Assembly (NCBI RefSeq): GCF_036013525.1
Contig: NZ_CP107853.1
Span: 6,820,001-6,884,000, forward strand
Length of the DNA: 64,000 bases
From: Nonomuraea sp. NBC_00507
GTDB lineage: Bacteria > Actinomycetota > Actinomycetes > Streptosporangiales > Streptosporangiaceae
Direction of reading: 5' to 3'
In this document: positions 29,469-37,503 of the stretch, in pieces
How the letters are laid out: each line of letters opens with the position of its first letter
How positions within the stretch are numbered: position 1 is the first letter of the stretch
The notes under the pieces: generated by a model
Databases searched by the model: none
The model's input: the letters and a program-made list of their open reading frames with translations, nothing else
What the model was told of the DNA's origin: nothing
Position numbers and translations under genes: made by a program

Positions 29469-30662
29469 ATGGCGTCCCGTGATCCACGCTGGGTGTTGAA
29501 GGACCGCCCCTCATTGGCGTTGATCATCGGGCTGGTCCTCACCGGCATCTGCGCTCTGGTCTCCTTCTCGTTCGACGTGCTCAACGGCGAGCCGGTGCAG
29601 TTTTTCATCGCGCTCACGCTGGCGCTGGCGCCGGTGCCGATGCTGCTGGCCGCGGTGCTGGCACTGGACAGGATGGAGCCGGAGCCGCGCAGCAACCTGA
29701 CCTTCGCCTTCGCGTGGGGCGCGGGCATCGCGGTGCTGGTCGCGGGTGTGGTCAACTCGCTCAACCTGCACTACATCATGGACACCGTCAAGCTGTCGGA
29801 GGCAAGCGCCCGCAACATCGCGGCCACGTTCGGCGCTCCCGTCGTCGAGGAGACGATGAAGGGCCTGGTGCTGCTGGGGCTGCTCAGGTTCCGCAGGGCT
29901 GAGCTCGACGGGCCCACCGACGGCGTCATCTACGCCAGCATGGTCGGCCTCGGCTTCGCCATGAGCGAGAACGTCAGCTACTACCTCGCCGCGCTCAACT
30001 CCGAGTCCGGCGTCAAGGGACTGGCGGTCACCGTGGTGCTGCGCGGCATCCTGTCACCGCTGGCGCATCCGTTGTTCAGCTCGATGATCGGGGTCGGCGT
30101 GGCCTACGCCGCCCAGCGCAGCGGCTCCGAGCGGGTGTTCTATATCCTCGCCGGCTGGTCGGGTGCGATGGTCCTGCACGGCCTGTGGAACGGCCTGGCC
30201 TCCTACGGCGGCTTTCCCGGGCTCGTGGTGGCCTATCTGACGCTGCTGGTGGTGCTCGTCGTGCTCATCGGCGTGGTGTTCAGGGACCGGCGCCGGATCG
30301 TGGCGCTCATCCAGCGCTATCTGCCGCCGTACGAGCCGACCAAGCTCGTCAACGGGGCCGACGTCTACATGTTGTCGACGTTCTCCCGGCGCCGTCAGGC
30401 CAGGCAGTGGGCCAAAGCGCACGGCGGCAAGCGCGGGCTGCGCGCGATGCGCGACTACCAGCTCGCCGCCACCGAGCTGGGGCTGCTGCACGAGCGGGCG
30501 GCCCGTCACATGGTCGACGAGCAGACCTTCCATGAAGAGCAGCGGGCGCTGCTGGAGTGCATGAGCACGGCCAGGGCGGACTTCCCTGTGCCGTCGGTGC
30601 ACGCCGGGTCCGTCGCGAGGGGCACGCCGCCGCCCGGCTACGCCCCCGGCGCCCCGGGCTGA
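29469..30662 (+). CDS. PrsW-family intramembrane metalloprotease
   Basis: A multi-pass membrane protein (397 residues, about eight hydrophobic segments over residues 15-270) with the PrsW/CPBP-like catalytic signature: EETMKG (EExxK type) in FGAPVVEETMKGLVLLGLL, then MSENVSYYLAA, and the metal His regions LSPLAHPLFSSMIG and VLHGLWNGL. In Bacillus PrsW starts cleavage of an anti-sigma factor; the substrate here is unknown. The last 120 residues are cytosolic, basic, then Pro/Gly-rich. It lies between ctaB and ctaA and converges on ctaA with a 5-bp gap. Confidence 0.87.
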   Translation: MASRDPRWVLKDRPSLALIIGLVLTGICALVSFSFDVLNGEPVQFFIALTLALAPVPMLLAAVLALDRMEPEPRSNLTFAFAWGAGIAVLVAGVVNSLNLHYIMDTVKLSEASARNIAATFGAPVVEETMKGLVLLGLLRFRRAELDGPTDGVIYASMVGLGFAMSENVSYYLAALNSESGVKGLAVTVVLRGILSPLAHPLFSSMIGVGVAYAAQRSGSERVFYILAGWSGAMVLHGLWNGLASYGGFPGLVVAYLTLLVVLVVLIGVVFRDRRRIVALIQRYLPPYEPTKLVNGADVYMLSTFSRRRQARQWAKAHGGKRGLRAMRDYQLAATELGLLHERAARHMVDEQTFHEEQRALLECMSTARADFPVPSVHAGSVARGTPPPGYAPGAPG

Positions 30663-30667
30663 TCCGC

Positions 30668-31648
30668 TCAGACGGTGGCGGGCGCTTCGATGGGGGAGTG
30701 GGGCGCGGGCACCGGGTCGCGGGTGCGCAGCGAGGTCACCACCCTGAGGGCGGCGATCCAGACCAGGGTCGAGCCGAGCACGTGCAGGAGGACCAGGGCG
30801 GCGGGCACGGCCAGGAAGTATTGGGTGTAGCCGATCACGCCCTGCAGCAGCTCCACCACGAACAGCGCCAGCGCGGCCCGCCGGGCCGGCCGCGTGGAGT
30901 CGCCCACGTGCAGGGCGAACAGCAACGCGAACGTCAGCCCGACGACGACGTAGGCGAGGTCGGCGTGCAGCCGGGCCACGGCCTCGATGTCGAGGTCGAA
31001 GCGCGAGGCCATCACATCGCCCGAGTGCGGGCCCGTGCCGCTCACCACCACGCCGGCCACCAGCAGCACGAAGACGGCGCCCACCAGCACGTAGCCCAGC
31101 CTGCGGACATCCCGGTGGGTCACTCGCCGTGCCGTGCCGTCGCCCTCGCCCGCGCGGGCGTACAACATCCAGCAGGCCGCGATCAGGCCGCTGGAGATGA
31201 GGAAGTGCATGCCGACCGTGAACGGGTTGAGCATCGTGTTGACCACCAGCCCGCCCCACAGGGCCTGGGCCAGGACGCCGACCGGCTGGAGCAGCGCCAG
31301 CCGCACCAGGGACCGCCGGCGGGGCACCATCCGCCAGGCCGCGATGACACACGCGGCCCCCACGGCCAGCACCAGGAAGGTCAGCAGCCGGTTGCCGAAC
31401 TCGACCAGCATGTTGAGCATCGACACCTCAGGGTGCGCGACCGGGATGAAGCTGTCCGGGGTGCACCTCGGCCAGGTCGGGCAGCCGAGCCCGGAGCCGG
31501 TGACGCGCACGCCCGCGCCGGTCACCGTGATGCCCGCGTTGACGACCACGGATGCCATCGCCCAGCCCCGCATCGACCGCGTGGTCGGCACCCAGAAGGA
31601 GAACAGGTGGCGCACGAGAGGGTTGGAGTGATCCGTGGGTAGCTTCAC
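30668..31648 (-). CDS. ctaA: Heme A synthase (COX15/CtaA)
   Basis: Oxidises the C8 methyl of heme O to the formyl group of heme A. The 326-residue membrane protein has eight hydrophobic segments. Conserved features: the extracytoplasmic Cys pair in GLGCPTWPRC, LVEFGNRLLTFL with the acidic residue near the first heme ligand, and His residues in GMHFLISSG, ARLHADLAY and LLHVLGSTLVW. The GTG at 31648 gives VKLPTDHSNPLVRHLFSFW; a more distal GTG/ATG start is possible but adds non-family sequence, and no strong ribosome site is visible. Works with ctaB. Confidence 0.93.
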   Translation of the reverse strand: MKLPTDHSNPLVRHLFSFWVPTTRSMRGWAMASVVVNAGITVTGAGVRVTGSGLGCPTWPRCTPDSFIPVAHPEVSMLNMLVEFGNRLLTFLVLAVGAACVIAAWRMVPRRRSLVRLALLQPVGVLAQALWGGLVVNTMLNPFTVGMHFLISSGLIAACWMLYARAGEGDGTARRVTHRDVRRLGYVLVGAVFVLLVAGVVVSGTGPHSGDVMASRFDLDIEAVARLHADLAYVVVGLTFALLFALHVGDSTRPARRAALALFVVELLQGVIGYTQYFLAVPAALVLLHVLGSTLVWIAALRVVTSLRTRDPVPAPHSPIEAPATV

Positions 31649-31715
31649 GTCATCGATGGTACGGGCCGGTACGGTCGGTCCCGCCAGGGGGAACGGGCTT
31701 CTCAACCCGCATAGG

Positions 31716-31726
31716 TATGTGACATA
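31716..31726. promoter_or_regulatory. Candidate GntR operator before the imino acid cluster
   Basis: TATGTGACATA is a palindrome (TATGT and ACATA around a central G) 18 nt before the first gene of the cluster, immediately ahead of its ribosome site. Its size and TGT...ACA form fit FadR/FCD-type GntR operators, and such a regulator ends the cluster. Confidence 0.45.
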
Positions 31727-31744
31727 TTACTGGGGGAGGTGGTC

Positions 31745-32887
31745 ATGTCCGACGTCATCGTCGTCGGCGCCGGTGTCGTGGGGGCGGCGTGCGCCTACTA
31801 CGCCGCGCGAGCGGGACTCGACGTGACCGTGATCGACCGTGGGCCCGTCGCCGGCGGCACCACCGGCTCGGGCGAAGGCAACGTGCTGGTGTCGGACAAG
31901 GAACCCGGGCCGGAGCTGGAGCTGGCGGTGCTGTCCAACCGGCTCTGGCGCACACTGGCGGAGCACGGCGGGTTCGAGTTCGAGGCCAAGGGTGGGCTGG
32001 TCGTCGCCGAGACTCCCGAGATCCGGCGGCAGCTCGAGGACCTCGCCGCCAAGCAGGACGTCGACCACGCCGTCGTGGCGAGCGACGCGCTGCGTGACTA
32101 CGAGCCGCACCTCGCGCAGGGGCTGGCCGGCGGCGTCTACTACCCGCAGGACGCCCAGGTCCAGCCCATGCTGGCCGCCGCCACCCTGCTCAAGCAGGGC
32201 GCCGACACGTTTGGGCGCGCCAGGCTTCGCCTGCGGCTCGGGGTCGGGGTGACCGGGTTCATCCGCTCGGGGGAGCGGGTGACCGGCGTGCGGACGACGC
32301 ACGGCGACGTGCTCGGCGACGCGGTGATCAACGCGGCCGGCACGTGGGGCGGCGAGGTGGCCGCGTTGGCGGGGGTGCGGCTGCAGGTTCTGCCCAGGCG
32401 CGGGTTCATCCTGGTCACGGAGCCGTTGCCGGAGCCGCTGATCAGGCACAAGGTCTACACCGCCGCCTATGTCACCAACGTGGCCAGCGACTCGGCAGGG
32501 CTGGAGACGTCGGCCGTGGTCGAGGGGACGGTGGCGGGGACGGTGCTGATCGGGGCGAGCAGGGAGCGGGTCGGGTTCGACCGGACGACGTCCGTGCCGG
32601 TGCTCGCCCGGCTGGCGGCGCAGGCGGTCGCGCTCTTCCCGGTGCTGCGGGGCGTGCGGGTCATCAGGTCCTACTGCGGTTTCCGGCCGTACTGCCCCGA
32701 CCACCTGCCTGTCATCGGCGCCGATCCGCGCGTGCCCGGGCTCTACCACGCGTGCGGGCACGAGGGCGCCGGCATCGGGCTCGCCCCGGCCACCGGTCAC
32801 CTGCTCGCCCAGGTTCTCACCGGCGCCCGGCCCGACCTGGACCTGCGCCCTTTCCGCCCGGACCGCTTCCCCGAGGAGGCTTCTTGA
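31745..32887 (+). CDS. FAD-dependent imino acid dehydrogenase, hydroxyproline type
   Basis: A DAO-family flavoprotein (380 residues) resembling the catalytic beta subunit of D-hydroxyproline/D-proline dehydrogenases (HcnC-like). The N-terminal FAD site is VIVVGAGVVGAACAYYAARAG; TTGSGEGNVL and the late YCGFRPYCPDHLPVIGADP and HACGHEGAGIGLAPATG complete the family pattern. With the next two genes it likely forms a membrane-linked heterotrimer oxidising cis-4-hydroxy-D-proline to pyrroline-4-hydroxy-2-carboxylate. The ATG at 31745 has GGGGGAGG 6 nt upstream. Its stop overlaps the next start by 3 nt. Other D-amino or imino acids cannot be excluded as substrate. Confidence 0.85.
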   Translation: MSDVIVVGAGVVGAACAYYAARAGLDVTVIDRGPVAGGTTGSGEGNVLVSDKEPGPELELAVLSNRLWRTLAEHGGFEFEAKGGLVVAETPEIRRQLEDLAAKQDVDHAVVASDALRDYEPHLAQGLAGGVYYPQDAQVQPMLAAATLLKQGADTFGRARLRLRLGVGVTGFIRSGERVTGVRTTHGDVLGDAVINAAGTWGGEVAALAGVRLQVLPRRGFILVTEPLPEPLIRHKVYTAAYVTNVASDSAGLETSAVVEGTVAGTVLIGASRERVGFDRTTSVPVLARLAAQAVALFPVLRGVRVIRSYCGFRPYCPDHLPVIGADPRVPGLYHACGHEGAGIGLAPATGHLLAQVLTGARPDLDLRPFRPDRFPEEAS

Positions 32888-33135
32888 CCGTCCGCCCGTT
32901 CTCCATCACGGTCGACGGCCGGTCCGTGCCGGTCGTGCCCGGCCAGACGATCGGCGCGGCGCTGCACGCGGCCGGGATCCGCTCGTGGCGCGCCACCCGG
33001 TTCGGCGGGCGGCCCCGCGGGCTGTTCTGCGGGATCGGGGTGTGCTTCGACTGCCTGATCTCGGTCAACGGGCGGGCGCCTGAACGCGCCTGCCTGGCCG
33101 AGGCCGCGCCAGGGGACGAGGTGACGACCTCATGA
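32884..33135 (+). CDS. Small [2Fe-2S] subunit (HcnA-like)
   Basis: An 83-residue ferredoxin-like protein with cysteines at 49, 54, 57 and 70 (CGIGVCFDC, then C after 12 residues), the plant-type [2Fe-2S] pattern used by the small subunit of hydrogen-cyanide-synthase-like and hydroxyproline dehydrogenase complexes. It is encoded between two flavoprotein subunits and should pass electrons between them. The start is TTG, overlapping the previous stop (TTGA), and its own stop overlaps the next ATG (ATGA). Confidence 0.87.
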   Translation: MTVRPFSITVDGRSVPVVPGQTIGAALHAAGIRSWRATRFGGRPRGLFCGIGVCFDCLISVNGRAPERACLAEAAPGDEVTTS

Positions 33136-34622
33136 CGTACGGCTCAGCCGGCGGGCGGGCGGGCGACCGCGGGACGTACGACCTGGTGGTCGTCGGCGGC
33201 GGGCCCGCCGGGGTGGCGGGCGCGCTCACGGCGGCGCTGGCCGGACTGCGGGTGGCGCTCCTGGATTCCTCGGCGCGGCTCGGCGGCCAGTACTTCCGGC
33301 ACACCGTCGTGCCCGGCCGGGCGCCGGGGCTGGACCGGTTCCTGCGGCAGGCGCGCGCCCTGAGCGACCGGGCCGAGGTGCTGTCGCGGCACCAGGTGTG
33401 GAGCGTGGCCCGCGAGCCGGACGGCGACCTGCTCGTGCACGCCGGCTCCCCGGACGGGCGTTCGGTCGCCGTGCGGGGGCGGCGGCTGCTGATCGCCACC
33501 GGCGCGTACGACCGGCCGCTGCCGTTCCCCGGCTGGGACCTGCCCGGCGTGCTCACGGCCGGAGGCGCGCAGGCGCTGCTCAAGGGCAACGGCGTGGTGG
33601 CAGGCAGGCGGATCGTCGTCTCGGGCACCGGGCCGTTCCTGCTGCCCGTGGCGACCGGGCTGGCCGCGGCAGGGGCGAAGGTGCTCGGCGTGTTCGAGGC
33701 GGGCGGGGCGCTCGGGCTGGCCAGGCATCCGCTGCTCGCCCTCGGCAAGGCCGCGGAGGCTGCCGGGTACGCGCTGAGCCTCGCCCGGCACCGGGTGCCG
33801 TACCTGACGCGCCACGCGGTCGTCGCCGCCCACGGGGAGCGCGAGGTGGAGGCCGTCACCGTGGCCCGCCTCGACCCGCGGTGGAACGTTCTCGACACCC
33901 GGATCGTCGAGTGCGACACCGTGGCGACGGGATACGGCTTCGTGCCCCAGATCGACCTGGGCGTGCAACTCGGCTGCGGGACCCGGCGCGACGTGGACGG
34001 CAGCCCCGTCCTGGAGGCCGACTCCGCCCAGCGCACCACCGTGCCCGGGGTGTGGGCGGCAGGCGAGCCCACCGGTGTGGGGGGATGGCGGCTGGCCGAG
34101 CTCGAGGGCCGCATCGCGGGCCGGTCCATCGTCGCGCACACCCGCCGCCGCCCGCCCGGAGCGGCGGGGGTCGAGTTGATGGCCGGCGAGGTCGCCGGGG
34201 CGCTGTCGCGGCGGCGGGATCGGTGGCGGGCCTTCGGCGCGGCGTTGCAGCAGGCGTACCCGGTCCGGGCGGGCTGGCAGGGGTGGCTGCGGGACGACAC
34301 GCTGGTGTGCCGGTGCGAGGAGGTGCCGCTGGCGCGCGTCCGCGAGGCGCAGGAGCTCGGCGCCACCGACGCGCGCTCGATCAAGCTGCTGGCCCGGCCC
34401 GGGATGGGCTGGTGTCAGGGCCGCATCTGCGGGTACGCCGTCGCCTGCCTGGCCGGCGAGCCGCAACAACCGCCTCGCCGCCCCATCGCCCAGCCCATCA
34501 CCCTCGGCGCCCTCAGCGAGGCCGCCGGACCTGGCGACGACCTCGCCACGAGCCGCGCCGGCGATCCCGGCGAGCCGGCCACGAGCCGCGCCGACAAACC
34601 CGACGATCCCCTCGCACACTGA
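33132..34622 (+). CDS. FAD/NAD-binding oxidoreductase subunit with BFD-type [2Fe-2S] end
   Basis: The alpha (HcnB-like) subunit of the same dehydrogenase complex. The FAD loop VVGGGPAGVAGAL starts near residue 20; GTYDLVV precedes it and LGGQYFRH follows. A second nucleotide loop is VVSGTGPFLLPVATGL. The C-terminal part has four cysteines, 393 and 395 (CRC) and 428 and 433 (CQGRIC), the BFD-like [2Fe-2S] site. After about residue 445 there is a tail containing two copies of ATSRA, apparently disordered. Overlaps the previous gene by 4 nt. Confidence 0.87.
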   Translation: MTYGSAGGRAGDRGTYDLVVVGGGPAGVAGALTAALAGLRVALLDSSARLGGQYFRHTVVPGRAPGLDRFLRQARALSDRAEVLSRHQVWSVAREPDGDLLVHAGSPDGRSVAVRGRRLLIATGAYDRPLPFPGWDLPGVLTAGGAQALLKGNGVVAGRRIVVSGTGPFLLPVATGLAAAGAKVLGVFEAGGALGLARHPLLALGKAAEAAGYALSLARHRVPYLTRHAVVAAHGEREVEAVTVARLDPRWNVLDTRIVECDTVATGYGFVPQIDLGVQLGCGTRRDVDGSPVLEADSAQRTTVPGVWAAGEPTGVGGWRLAELEGRIAGRSIVAHTRRRPPGAAGVELMAGEVAGALSRRRDRWRAFGAALQQAYPVRAGWQGWLRDDTLVCRCEEVPLARVREAQELGATDARSIKLLARPGMGWCQGRICGYAVACLAGEPQQPPRRPIAQPITLGALSEAAGPGDDLATSRAGDPGEPATSRADKPDDPLAH

Positions 34623-34646
34623 AACACCCGACATGGAGGACTCCTG

Positions 34647-35540
34647 ATGGAACATCGCAGCAAGCCATGGCACGGCGTCATGGTCGCCACCGCGCTGCCC
34701 CTGCGTGACGACCTGTCCGTCGACTTCGACGGTTACGCCGCGCACTGCCGCTGGCTGGTCGACAACGGCTGCGACGGCGTCGTGCCCAACGGCTCGCTCG
34801 GCGAATACCAGACGCTCACCCCGCAGGAGCGCGCCCGCGTGATCGAGACGGCGGTCGAGGCCGTCGGGGGCCCGAACGTGATGGCCGGGGCCGGCGCGTA
34901 CGGCGCCGCCGAATCGCGCCGCTGGGCCGAGCAGGCGGCCGAGGCGGGCTGCGGCTCGGTCCTGCTGCTGCCGCCCAACGCCTATCGGGCCGACGAGCGG
35001 GCGGTCCTCGCGCACTACCGCGAGGTCGCCAAGGCCGGGGTGCCGATCGTGGCCTACAACAACCCGTACGACACCAAGGTGGACCTGACCCCCGCGCTGC
35101 TGGCCAAGCTGCACGAGGAGGGCCTGATCGTGGCCATCAAGGAGTTCAGCGGGGACCCGCGGCGCGCGTACGAGATCGCCGAGATGGCGCCCGAGCTGGA
35201 CGTGCTGATCGGCTCCGACGACGTGCTGCTGGAGCTGGCCGTGGCCGGGGCGGTCGGCTGGATCGCCGGTTACCCCAACGCCCTGCCCGCCTCCAACGTG
35301 GCGCTCTACCGCGCCGCCGTGGCCGGTGACCTCGCCACCGCGCTGCCTCTTTACAGGAAGCTGCACCCTCTGCTGCGCTGGGACTCCAAGACGGAGTTCG
35401 TCCAGGCCATCAAGCTGTCCATGGACCTCGCCGGCCGGTACGGTGGCCCGTGCCGGCAGCCCAGGCAGCCGCTCACCGACGAGCAGGCCGCCGTCGTGCG
35501 GGCCGCGACCGAGAAGGTCTTGGCGGAAGGGCTGAGATGA
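34647..35540 (+). CDS. DHDPS-family lyase, probable pyrroline-hydroxycarboxylate deaminase
   Basis: A class I aldolase of the dihydrodipicolinate synthase/N-acetylneuraminate lyase family (297 residues). The Schiff-base lysine is in IVAIKEFSGDPRR; GSLGEYQTLTPQER and YNNPYDTKVDLTP are typical active-site loops. True DapA usually has GTTGE; here GSLGE fits a catabolic member. In hydroxyproline pathways a DHDPS-like enzyme deaminates 1-pyrroline-4-hydroxy-2-carboxylate to 2-oxoglutarate semialdehyde, the role favoured by the neighbours. The semialdehyde dehydrogenase that would follow is not in this cluster. Confidence 0.85.
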   Translation: MEHRSKPWHGVMVATALPLRDDLSVDFDGYAAHCRWLVDNGCDGVVPNGSLGEYQTLTPQERARVIETAVEAVGGPNVMAGAGAYGAAESRRWAEQAAEAGCGSVLLLPPNAYRADERAVLAHYREVAKAGVPIVAYNNPYDTKVDLTPALLAKLHEEGLIVAIKEFSGDPRRAYEIAEMAPELDVLIGSDDVLLELAVAGAVGWIAGYPNALPASNVALYRAAVAGDLATALPLYRKLHPLLRWDSKTEFVQAIKLSMDLAGRYGGPCRQPRQPLTDEQAAVVRAATEKVLAEGLR

Positions 35541-36538
35541 GGACCAAGCGGGTTTTCCACGCCGTCGACTCCCACACCGAGGGCATGCCCACCCGCGTGA
35601 TCACCGGTGGGGTGGGCGTGATCCCCGGCGCCACCATGGCCGAGCGGCGGATCTACTTCCGCGACAACCTCGACCACATCCGCACCCTGCTGATGACCGA
35701 GCCGCGCGGCCACGCGGCCATGAGCGGCGCCATCCTGCAGCCGCCCACCCGGCCGGACGCCGACTTCGGCGTGCTGTTCATCGAGGTGTCGGGGCTGCTG
35801 CCGATGTGCGGGCACGGCACGATCGGCGTGGCCACCGTGCTCGTCGAGACCGGCATGGTCGAGGTCGTCGAGCCGGTCACCACCGTGCGCCTGGAGGTGC
35901 CGGCGGGGCTGGTCGTGGTGGACGTGGCCGTCGAGGACGGCATGGCCATGTCGGTGACGCTGCGCAACGTGCCCTCCTACAGCGACCGGCTGGACGCCGT
36001 CGTCACCGTGCCCGGGTTCGGGGAGATCCGCTACGACCTCGCCTACGGCGGCAACTTCTACGCCATCGTCGACCTCGACTCCTACGGCCTGCCCTTCGAC
36101 CGCAAGGCCAAGAACGAGATCATCGCGGCCGGTCTGGCCACCATGGAGGCGATCAACGCCGCCGACCAGCCCGTGCACCGCGAGGACGACCGCATCCGCG
36201 GCTGCCATCACGTCTACTTCGCCGCCCCCGGCTCCGACGCCCACCACTCGCGGCACGCCATGGCCATCCACCCCGGCTGGTTCGACCGCTCGCCGTGCGG
36301 CACCGGCACCAGCGCCCGCATGGCCCAGCTGCACGCCCGCGGAGAGCTGCCGCTCGGCCGGGACTTCGTCAACGAGTCGTTCATCGGCACCCGCTTCATC
36401 GGCCGCCTCCTGGAGGAGACCACCGTGGGCGGCGCGCCGGCCGTCGTGCCGTCGATCACCGGCCGCGCGTGGATCACCGGCACCGCCCAATACTTCCTGG
36501 ACCCGCGCGACCCGTTCCCCGCGGGGTTCGAACTATGA
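35537..36538 (+). CDS. 4-hydroxyproline 2-epimerase / proline racemase family
   Basis: A proline racemase superfamily enzyme (333 residues) using two cysteines as acid and base: Cys91 in MCGHGT and Cys254 in DRSPCGTGT. Both are present, as in 4-hydroxyproline epimerase and proline racemase; dehydratases of the family usually replace the second with Thr. The start MRTKRVFHAVDSHTEGMPTR is typical. In context it would turn trans-4-hydroxy-L-proline into the cis-D isomer for the dehydrogenase. Overlaps the genes before and after by 4 nt (ATGA). Confidence 0.88.
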   Translation: MRTKRVFHAVDSHTEGMPTRVITGGVGVIPGATMAERRIYFRDNLDHIRTLLMTEPRGHAAMSGAILQPPTRPDADFGVLFIEVSGLLPMCGHGTIGVATVLVETGMVEVVEPVTTVRLEVPAGLVVVDVAVEDGMAMSVTLRNVPSYSDRLDAVVTVPGFGEIRYDLAYGGNFYAIVDLDSYGLPFDRKAKNEIIAAGLATMEAINAADQPVHREDDRIRGCHHVYFAAPGSDAHHSRHAMAIHPGWFDRSPCGTGTSARMAQLHARGELPLGRDFVNESFIGTRFIGRLLEETTVGGAPAVVPSITGRAWITGTAQYFLDPRDPFPAGFEL

Positions 36539-37503
36539 CGATCACCACCGTCGACTACCACACCGGTGGCGAGCCGTTCAGGATCGTCACCGGGGGCGTG
36601 GCCGAGATTCCCGGCACCGACGTGCTGTCCCGCCGCGCCGCTGCCATGGAGGGCTTCGACGACGTGCGGCGGCTGCTGTGTCACGAGCCGCGCGGCCACG
36701 CCGACATGTACGGCTGCTTCCTCGTCCCGCCGAACGATCCCGGCGCCCGCTTCGGCGCGCTCTTCTGGCACAAGGACGGCTTCTCCACCGCGTGCGGGCA
36801 CGGCACGATCGCGCTGGGGGCGTACGCGGTGCAGGAGGGCCTCGTCGAGGCCGACCCCGACGGCGACACGGACGTGGTGATCGACGTGCCGTCCGGACGG
36901 GTCACGGCCCGGGTGCGCAGCTCCGGCAGCCGGGTGAAGGGGGTCACGTTCGTCAGCGTGCCGTCGTACGTGATGGCGCGTGACGTGGCCGCCGGCGGGG
37001 TGAAGGTGGACGTGGCGTGGGGCGGCGCCATCTACGCGTCCGTCCCGGCCGGGGCGCTGGGGGTGTCGGTGGAGCCCCGGCACCTGACGGCGCTGATCGA
37101 GCACGCCCGGCGCATCAAGGCCGACCTGGCCGGCCACCCGGCGTCCCGGCATCCTTCCGACGAGCGGCTGTCCGGCGTCTACGGCGTGATCTTCTACGAC
37201 GAGCTGCCGGACGTGGACGGCATGACGCATCAGCGGAACGTGACGGTGTTCGCCGACGGGGAGGTCGACCGCTCGCCCTGCGGGTCCGGCACGGCGGCCC
37301 GGCTGGCGCTGCTGCACGACTCCGGGCTGCGCGGGACGCTGGTCCACAGCAGTATCGTCGGCAGCGTCTTCCGGGCTCGCGTGGCCGGCGTGGCCGGCGA
37401 GGGTGTCGTGCCGGAGATCGAGGGGATGGCGTACCGGACCGGGCGGCATTCGTTCGAGCTGGATCCGGAGGATCCGATGGGAACGGGGTTCACGCTGCGA
37501 TGA
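36535..37503 (+). CDS. Second proline racemase superfamily protein
   Basis: A distinct paralogue of the preceding gene (322 residues, clearly different sequence). Catalytic positions are Cys87 in ACGHGT and Cys249 in DRSPCGSGT, so it keeps both acid/base cysteines. Possible roles are proline racemase, a second hydroxyproline epimerase, or, from its place before a pyrroline-2-carboxylate reductase-type gene, trans-3-hydroxy-L-proline dehydratase; the Cys-Cys pair argues against the last, where Cys-Thr is usual. Overlaps both neighbours by 4 nt. Confidence 0.85.
   Translation: MTITTVDYHTGGEPFRIVTGGVAEIPGTDVLSRRAAAMEGFDDVRRLLCHEPRGHADMYGCFLVPPNDPGARFGALFWHKDGFSTACGHGTIALGAYAVQEGLVEADPDGDTDVVIDVPSGRVTARVRSSGSRVKGVTFVSVPSYVMARDVAAGGVKVDVAWGGAIYASVPAGALGVSVEPRHLTALIEHARRIKADLAGHPASRHPSDERLSGVYGVIFYDELPDVDGMTHQRNVTVFADGEVDRSPCGSGTAARLALLHDSGLRGTLVHSSIVGSVFRARVAGVAGEGVVPEIEGMAYRTGRHSFELDPEDPMGTGFTLR

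Noticed and set aside
33144..35366. 740-codon open frame antisense to the imino acid cluster
   Set aside because: It lies opposite well-supported genes, has His/Arg/Gly-rich content typical of GC-rich antisense frames and no family similarity. The same applies to the long frames opposite gap (6627-8393), pgk/tpiA (7876-9669) and tkt (25897-28245).
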